Origin: Symsagittifera roscoffensis
Taxonomy: Eukaryota; Xenacoelomorpha; Acoela; Convolutidae
Length of the DNA stretch: 64,000 nucleotides
NCBI RefSeq assembly: GCF_963678635.1
Contig: NC_087062.1
Location: 44,652,395 to 44,716,394, forward strand
Direction of reading: 5' to 3'
A model generated the notes under the pieces. That model ran no database searches, was not told the DNA's origin, and saw only the letters and a program-made list of their open reading frames with translations. Both the position numbers and the translations under genes were made by a program. Of this stretch, positions 56,600-64,000 are shown in pieces (within the stretch, counting starts at the first letter, position 1; each line of letters starts with the position of its first letter).

Positions 56600-57365
56600 T
56601 CAATTTGGAACGCATTACTTTACTTCTTACGCGTGTTATAAGTAAGCAAAACATGGCACTTTAATTATCCCAAAGTGGCCAAATTAGTAAATTTCAAGTG
56701 CCCTTAACTTTACGGAAAATAATCACAGGTAAAATATACTTTTTTTTACAATTTGAGCTTAATATAAGAATATCTTTCAGATGGTTTGACAATTGTGGTC
56801 AAGAACGCTTAATTAACGAGCCGAAAGTTGACTGATTAAAAAACCCACCAAGCTTAAATAATCCTCGCTTTCTTCGAAAGTCGGAATGAAAATTCTCCAG
56901 ACATTTATATCGATTTGAAAACAAGCAACTTTTGAGATATTTTTAAATATGAAGTAACAGAAATTGTTATTCTCAAAGTTGTTGCAACAATTTTTACTCG
57001 TGATTTTTTTAAAAGTTGTAGGGATTAACATTGCTAGTTCGGCCAATTTGAGATAATTATCGCGCGATACATTTTGTGCTTTCAACGTGTAAGCTTAGAT
57101 TTATTCAAATTTAGAAATCCTTCCAAATTAAATTGAGGCATGCAAGTTTTTTGCTGATACTAATTATATCATTTTCTTTTTTAAATTGCATGTGGGAGGA
57201 TCTATTTTTCCCAAAAAATTGTGAACAAAAACTCCTTTTTTCGAATTGTTTTACAGAAAAGTTTATCCATTTCGTTAATTACACTCCGCTCCATATACCT
57301 TGAAAGGCAGTCGGAATATTTCAGGCTTCTCTTGAAACGAGTAGTCTCGTATTTTGTGTCTTGTT
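56600..57365. repeat. Inverted-repeat element related to 51.4-51.8 kb
   Basis: The left arm (56640-56790) matches the reverse complement of 51380-51480. The right arm (57000-57360) matches 51420-51780 directly, including TAATTATCGCGCGATACATT and the GGCAGTCGGAATATTTCAGG terminus. It is a large foldback. Confidence 0.55.
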
Positions 57366-57699
57366 GTTAATTGTACGCCACCATTCTACTCAATCAAAAG
57401 CCGTGCCACCTTTGAAGCCAGTACCCAATTAAGAAGCAATTTTTTTTAGTTTTGGTTTTGTTAGTGTGACCTTTTTTATACTCATACTACGTTTTGTAAT
57501 AAGTCTTTTTTGCTGGTTATCTGTTGATAGTTTTTTTTCTCAGAGAAATTTTTGCCACCTTGTTCTGCTGATGCATGCTCGAATCTAGACTATGCGCCGG
57601 AAAAATCTTTTTCACCAGTATTGATGTTGAGCACTCTATCAGACCTACAAATTTTCAATTTGATTCTTTTGACAATTGCTTTAATTCCCGGGTCGATAT
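57366..57699. other. No gene recognised
   Basis: AT-rich spacer between the foldback repeat and the minisatellite block. Confidence 0.6.
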
Positions 57700-59255
57700 C
57701 CCGCTCAAAAACCGCCCAAGATATGTGCGGTTTGAGCGGTTTTCCTGCAAGATTTGAGCGGTTTGGGCTGTTTGGGCGTCTTTTTTGGAAAAACCACTCA
57801 AACCGCTCAAATCTTGCTTAAAAAACCGCTCAAAAACCGCTCAAAAACCGCTCATTTCTTGTGGTGATTTTTGAACGGTTTTTCAAGCAAGATTTGAGCG
57901 GTTTTTAAGCGGTTTTTGAGCGGTCTTCCCGAGTCGAGGTCCCAGACTCATGTCCAGACTTTCGCGACAAAATTTTGTCATGCCCAGACTTTCCAGACTA
58001 AAATTAAGCATGTCCAGACTTTGGCGACCAAAACATGGCACTTCCAGACTTTTGCGACCATGATGATCCGTCGCGACTATCGCGACCAAAGCGGAGGTGG
58101 CGCGACCAAAACATCGCGACTCATATTTGGTATGTCCAGACTCTCGCGACCCAGAGTTGCCATTTCCAGACTTTCGCGACCGAAAAACTAAGGCGTGTTT
58201 TTCGCGACCGAGGCGGATATGGCGCGACCCTGCGGCTCAGGAAATGGCGTGACCGGCGCGACCAACCCTAGCTATTTCCAGACTTTCCAGAACAAGATGG
58301 AGACGACGCCACTTTCCAGACCAACATGAAAAAAATTTTTCAGGGATTTCTCGACCGAGGTGGAGACGGCGCGGTTTTCGCGACCATGGTGGATACGGTG
58401 CGACTCAGGAAACGGCGCGACTCCAAAGGCAACGGCGCGACCGGCTTGACCAGCGCGACCAAAATGTGCGCTTTCAAGACTTTCGCGACCGAGGTGGAGA
58501 CGGCGCGGCTTTGCAGACCGAAGCGGAGACGGCGCGACTTTTCAGACCAAGGCGGAGATGGCGCGATTTTCCAGAACGAGGTGGAGACGGCGCGAACAAA
58601 AAATCATTCCTCGCTACCAAGGCGGAGACGGCGTATTTTTCCACACCAAGGAGGAGACGGCGCGACTTTTCAGACAATGCGGAGACGGCGCGACTTTTCA
58701 GACCAATGCGGAGACGGCGCGACTTTTCAGACCAAGACGGTGACAGGGGGGGGGGGGCTTTCCAGAACGAGGTGGAGATGGCGCGACCAAGAAATCATTC
58801 CTCGCTACCAAAGCGGAGGCTGCGTGTTTTTCCAGACCAAGGAGGAGACGGCGCGACTTTTCAAACCAATGCGGAGACGGCGCGACAAAGCGGAGACGGC
58901 GCAAATTTCCAGAACGAGGTGGAAATCTTGCTTCAAAATGAGCGGTTTGAGCGGTTTTTGAACGGTTTATTTTAAAAAAACGCTCAAAAACCGCGCAAGA
59001 TTTGAACCATTTTGAGGGGTTTATCTAAAAAAACCGCTCAAAAACCGCGCAAGATTTGAACGGTTTTTGAGCAGTTTATCTAGATGAACTGCTCAAAACC
59101 TTTCAAATCTTGCGCGGTTTTTGAGCGTTTTTTTTAGATAAACCGTTCAAAAACCGCTGAAACTGCTCATTTTGAAGCAAGATTTTGAGCGTAATTGTCA
59201 AGAAAAAACCACTCAAACCGCTCAAATCTTGCTTCAAATTAGGTGAACAACCTCG
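57700..59255. repeat. GC-rich 29-bp minisatellite flanked by inverted GAGCGGTTTT repeats
   Basis: The core (about 57945-58920) is built of variants of a 29-bp unit around GGAGACGGCGCGAC and TTTCAGACCAA. Its left part uses a TCCAGACTTTCGCGACCAAA version. Both flanks (57700-57930, 58930-59240) are many copies of TTGAGCGGTTTTTGAGCGG and the reverse complement. The block is bounded by CCCGAGTCGAGGT (57929) and ACCTCGACTCGGG (near 59249), which are reverse complements. Frames through it encode repetitive peptides only because 29 is not a multiple of three. Confidence 0.9.
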
Positions 59256-59758
59256 ACTCGGGTTTTCAACCTCGATAATAAAATGAGCGTTTTTACTTCT
59301 CGACAACCCGCAAGACTATATTAAAATGTGAAAGCAATCAGTTTTCTCGTGATTCTGTTGTGTTGAAAACTGTTGAATTGTTCAAACTGATTGACTGAAG
59401 TTATATCAATTTGAATTGCAATATCCTTCTCAATCACTCTAACTCGATTGAGGAAAAAAAATTTAGTTTTTACTTGCAATAATCTTTCTTTTTAGTGATT
59501 GTTGGGTTTCTTATGTCAATTTTCTTATTTATTCTTTTACTTTTTTTGTTTTATTCTTTTTCATTCCTTGGTTCTTACTCTTCATTATTTAATTTTTTTC
59601 TACACTTGTGAAAGCTTTTGCGGCGGATTCTGGCTCCAAAGAGAGTTTTGTTGCTTTTTTTTGCCATTAAGATTTAGCCTAATTACGAGAAGAACAAGAT
59701 TTTTTTCTCAATCTTGATTATAAATTTGCAAAACGATATCTAGAACATGAAGCATCAA
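59256..59758. other. No gene recognised
   Basis: T-rich low-complexity sequence. A plus-strand frame at 59499-59717 is Phe/Leu-rich because of the base composition and is not taken as a gene. Confidence 0.6.
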
Positions 59759-59759
59759 A

Positions 59760-62700
59760 AACATTGAATAGACAGCTAAATAACCCATTTAGGTTACAAA
59801 GCTTTGTCCCTTTCATCGAAGCAAAGACGAAATTGGAGTTCTTTAAACGATGCAAAAAATGTATGAATTTATGTAAAAATACAAAGAAAACCTTGAAAGA
59901 AAGGTTAACATTTGGATAAGCACAAAGCAGCAGATGTATGACGTTGTCAAGATAGTTTAATGACATAAGGTCCGAGCTTAAAGTCCAATCGTGGATAGTT
60001 AAAAACCAAAGTAAGTAAGAAAAAACGTCAAACCCATCCCCCAAAATTTCCAAAACATGTTTTGAAAACAATTCTTGTCGATCATGCCTCATGCACTAAT
60101 TTTCTATGCAAATGTAAAATTCTCGAATTACCTGAAAAACTACTCTCATAAAAAATACACTCATTTGAAGAAAACTAAGTGTCAAGAGAAAACGGTTTGA
60201 AATTTATAATTTTGGTCTAAGTTCGAGTGAGCGAGCAGGCTTACAATAGTTTATTTGGTTAGCTTAAAAGATCTCAATTGCTTATTTCAAGCGGTAAAAA
60301 TTTAGTTTTACTCAACTAAAACTAGTTTTTTATAGTTTTTTGAAAACAAAAACATCAAAAATTCAAAAAACTGCAAAACACCCATGAAAAACTTTTGTAT
60401 ATGTTTTTTTTAGTTTTTCTATTCATTTTACTACAGTGACTGTTGAATATTCTTAAGCTCAAGTTTTTTTGTTCAGATCCTTTAATCACAACCAGCAGAA
60501 AAAACTATACTTTTGGAAAAAAAATTTGTTGTGTTTTTGAAGTCTATGGTTGAATCATTCTGTGCTACTTGCACAGTAACCATCTATCCTTTTTTTATAT
60601 GGTCTCCTTCGATTTGGAATTGTCAGTTTTTCTTTTTGAGCAATCTTGGCTAAAAAAAACTAAAAATTGCAGTTGTTACATTTTTATGAGCCATTTCCCT
60701 TCATTCTTCTTCTTCGTATTCTCTGTTCTTTTTGTTTGGTTAAGCCCCGGTTCATTTACATCACTTGTCTCTTGAAGTTTTTTCGTTGGAAGCCGTGAGT
60801 ATACTGATTCCGTGTTCTACAATATGTAATTCGAGTTTGCGTTGTCTGCAGAATGTTTCCGACCTAATTCTTGATGTTCGTTTTTGTGCTTTGATCTAGA
60901 GCATGTTAACAAAGCTACACAAATCAGTCGGTCCGATTTGCTCGTAGCCAAATGCTGCATCTTAGTTCTATACTTCTTAATATTCTTCAAATTATAATCA
61001 GGTAAAAACTCGGCATTGACTTTGTACGATCTACAACTTTTGTAGGGTTCTGTAGATTTTGTTCTGAACTTTGAAAGACCGGGAGGAGCTTTATATTCGG
61101 TTATGTTTTAGTTTTTTTGTTTTTTTTTTGTTTTTTGCTTGTTTTCGACCGAAACAGCTTCCACAATTAAAATTAATCATCAGGGAGAATTGAGTGACAC
61201 ACAAGTTGAGTGATAAAGTTCTTTCAGTCGTGATTCAAACAAAATTTTAAAATTTTGAAAAAAAACTTTCTCAGTGTCAAGAAAAACCGGTTAAAAACTT
61301 TTGATATTCGTCTAAATTCATGCGAGAAAAACGAGCAATCACGCTTATTGTTCCGACTCTCGATACAAAAGAAACGGAATATTTGTGCACGGGGTGAGTT
61401 TTTTTTTCTTCAGACAAATTTCGACTTTTTAACTAGCCGTTTTTGACGCAATTTTTTTATATCATTCGAAAACTATTGTTGTCCTGAGCTTGAATTTGAA
61501 AAGATATTTCACCTGTGATCATTGAATGGACAGCTAAATAACCCATTTAGGTTACAAAGCTTTGTCCCTTTCATCGAAGCAAAGACGAAATTGGAGTTCT
61601 TTAAACGATGCAAAAAATGTATGAATTTATGTAAAAATACAAAGAAAACCTTGGAAGAAAGGTTAACATTTGGATAAGCACAAAGCAGCAGATGTATGAC
61701 GTTGTCAAGATAGTTTAATGACATAAGGTCCGAGCTTAAAGTCCAATCGTGGATAGTTAAAAACCAAAGTAAGTAAGAAAAAACGTCAAACCCATCCCCC
61801 AAAATTTCCTAAACATGTTTTGAAAACAATTCTTGTCGATCATGCCTCATGCACTAATTTTCTATGCAAATGTAAAATTCTCGAATTACCTGAAAAATTA
61901 CTCTCAGAAAAAATACACTCATTTGAAGAATACTAAAAAACGTGTTTTGCCAGTGTCAAGAGAGAACGGTTTGAAATTTATATTTTTGATCTAACTTCGA
62001 GTGAGCGAGCAGGCTTACAATAGTTTATTTGGTTAGCTTAAAAGATCTCAATTGCTTATTTCAAGCGGTAAAATTTAATTTTACTCAACTAAAACTAGTT
62101 TTTTATAGTTTTTTGGAAACAAAAACATCAAAAATTCAAAAAACTGCAAAACACACATGAAAAAACTTTTGAATATGTTTTTGTTTTAGTTTTTCTATTT
62201 ATTTTACTACAGTGACTGTTGAATATTCTTAAGCTCAAGTTTTTTGTTCAGATCCTTTAATCACAACGAGCAGAAAAAACTGTACTTTTGGAAAAAAAAT
62301 TTGTTATATTTTTGAAGTCTATGGTTGGATCATTCTGTGCTACTTGCACAGTAACCATCTATCCTTTTTGTTATATGGTCTCCTTCGATTTTGAATTGTC
62401 AGTTTTTCTTTTTGAGCAATCTTGGCTAAAAAAAACTAAAAATTGCAGTTGTTACATTTTAGTGAGCCATTTCCCTTCCCTCATCTTCTTTTTATTCTCT
62501 GTTCTTTTTGTTTGGTTAAGCCCCGGTTCATTTACATCACTTGTCTCTTGTAGTTTTTTCGTTGCAAGCCATGAGTATACTGATTGCGTGTTCTACAATA
62601 TGTAATTCGAGTTTGCGTTGTCTGCAGATTGTTTCCGATCTAATTCTTGATGTTCGTTTTTGTGCTTTGATCTAGAGCATGTTAACAAAGCTACACAAAT

Positions 62701-64000
62701 CAGTCGGTCCGATTTTCTCATAGCCAAATGCTGCATCTTAGTTCTATACTTCTTAATGTTCTTCAAATTATAATCAGGTAAAAATTCGGCATTGACTTTT
62801 TACGATCTACAACTTTTGTAGGGTTCTGTAGATTTTGTTCTGAACTTTGAAAGACCGGGAGGAGCTTTATATTCGGTTATGTTTTAGTTTTTTTCTTTTT
62901 TTTTGTTTTTTGCTTGTTTTCGACCGAAACAGCTTCCACAATTAAAATTAATCATCAGGGAGAGTTGAGTGACACACAAGTTGAGTGATAAAGTTCTTTC
63001 AGTCGTGATTCAAACAAAATTTTAAAATTTTGAAAAAAAAACTTTCTCAGTGTCAAGAAAAACCGGTTAAAAACTTTTGATATTCGTCTAAATTCATGCG
63101 AGAAAAACGAGCCATCACAATTATTGTTCCGACTCTCGATACAAAAGAAACGGAATATTTGTGCACGGGGTGTTTTTTTTTTCTTCAGACAAATTTCGAC
63201 TTTTTAACTAGCCGTTTTTGACGCAATTTTTTTATATCATTCGAAAACTATTGTTGTCCTGAGCTTGAATTTGAAAAGATATTTCACCTGTGATCATTGA
63301 ATGGACAGCTAAATAACCCATTTAGGTTACAAAGCTTTGTCCCTTTCATCGAAGCAAAGACGAAATTGGAGTTCTTTAAACGATGCAAAAAATGTATGAA
63401 TTTATGTAAAAATACAAAGAAAACCTTGGAAGAAAGGTTAACATTTGGATAAGCACAAAGCAGCAGATGTATGACGTTGTCAAGATAGTTTAATGACATA
63501 AGTTCCGAGCTTAAAGTCCAATCGTGGATAGTTAAAAACCAAAGTAAGTAAGAAAAAACGTCAAACCCATCCCCCAAAATTTCCTAAACATGTTTTGAAA
63601 ACAATTCTTGTCGATCATGCCTCATGCACTAATTTTCTATGCAAATGTAAAATTCTCGAATTACCTGAAAAATTACTCTCATAAAAAATACACTCATTTG
63701 AAGAAAACTAAAAAACGTGTTTTGCCAGTGTCAAGAGAAAACGGTTTGAAATTTATAATTTTGGTCTAACTTCGAGTGAGCGAGCAGGCTTACAATAGTT
63801 TATTTGGTTAGATTTAAAGATCTCAATTGCTTATTTCAAGCGTTAAAAATTTAGTTTTACTCAACTAAAACTAGTTTTTTATTGTTTTCTGGAAACAAAA
63901 ACTTCAAAAATTCAAAAAACTGCAAAACACACATGAAAAAACTTTTGAATATGTTTTTTTTAGTTTTTCTATTTATTTTACTACAGTGACTGTTGAATAT
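59760..64000. repeat. Tandem array of about 1.77 kb units (runs off the right edge)
   Basis: GACAGCTAAATAACCCATTT recurs at 59771, 61529 and 63304 (periods 1,758 and 1,775). Units 2 and 3 are preceded by a 185-bp segment (TTTCGACTTTTTAACTAGCC ... CACCTGTGATCATT) that also occurs at 51.23-51.42 kb. A minus-strand frame of about 97 codons (DGFDVFSYLLWFLTIHDW) is open in all three units, but the units are so similar that this alone does not show selection. Class unknown: satellite, or tandem copies of a mobile element. Confidence 0.85.

Noticed and set aside
58326-58975. Plus-strand frames of 170-210 codons in the minisatellite
   Set aside because: They consist of repeated Arg/Asp/Gly-rich words produced by the 29-bp unit in all frames and have no coding signature.
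61138-61200. Possible hammerhead ribozyme (CTGATGA on the minus strand, also in the next unit)
   Set aside because: The required GAAA and stem arrangement is absent; the following sequence reads GGAAGC and the stems do not close.
1-64000. CRISPR arrays, bacterial promoters or operons
   Set aside because: Element types and base composition indicate an animal genome; no regular short repeat with unique spacers was seen.

Overview
This window looks like a repeat-dense, AT-rich stretch of an invertebrate animal genome. It contains Ty3/gypsy-like LTR retrotransposons, a Penelope-type retroelement, LINE, MULE and mariner-like MITE debris, and long satellite-like arrays. I see no convincing host gene. 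The flavour of the elements would fit a nematode or similar small invertebrate, but nothing here fixes the taxon. Apart from one very long open frame at the left edge, nearly every element gene is broken by stops, frameshifts or deletions.

Left third (1-27.9 kb). A single frame open for more than 2,300 codons (1-7063, running off the left edge) is followed by a polypurine tract and an LTR-like sequence (7.1-8.3 kb). A decayed Ty3/gypsy-like giant element follows (about 10.35-27.9 kb). It has gag with zinc knuckles, aspartic protease, RT, RNase H, integrase and a GPF/Y module. Downstream of pol come pieces not normally found in such elements: a macro domain that looks TARG1/OARD1-like, an unknown ORF with a coiled coil, an SGNH/GDSL hydrolase domain, and then a shrunken, broken homologue of the giant left-edge ORF. 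A 2.3 kb block of this accessory region is tandemly duplicated, with a partial third copy. The two elements also share LTR-like sequence, so both appear to belong to one family of giant retroelements in which macro, SGNH and giant-ORF modules occupy the place of an env gene. An inverted copy of the LTR lies at 9.1-10.0 kb and a Helitron-like 3' terminus at 8.84-8.87 kb.

Middle (27.9-43.5 kb). Head-to-tail truncated Penelope-like copies (two 2.1-2.2 kb units plus a stub) end abruptly at a MULE transposase fragment. A tRNA-like sequence, a LINE remnant and a YADD-type RT fragment follow. A nearly complete 6.2 kb Ty3/gypsy element on the minus strand (37247-43451) has 212-215 bp LTRs, a CACT target duplication, a polypurine tract and a primer-binding site that overlaps the gag start codon.

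Right third (43.5-64 kb). This part is AT-rich and essentially non-coding. It holds foldback MITEs (52.5 kb and a cluster at 53.6-55.7 kb), several dispersed hairpin-rich repeats, a GC-rich 29-bp minisatellite flanked by inverted GAGCGGTTTT-type repeats (57.7-59.25 kb), and a tandem array of about 1.77 kb units (59.76 kb to the window end). All family assignments come from reading motifs by eye. No database search was possible.
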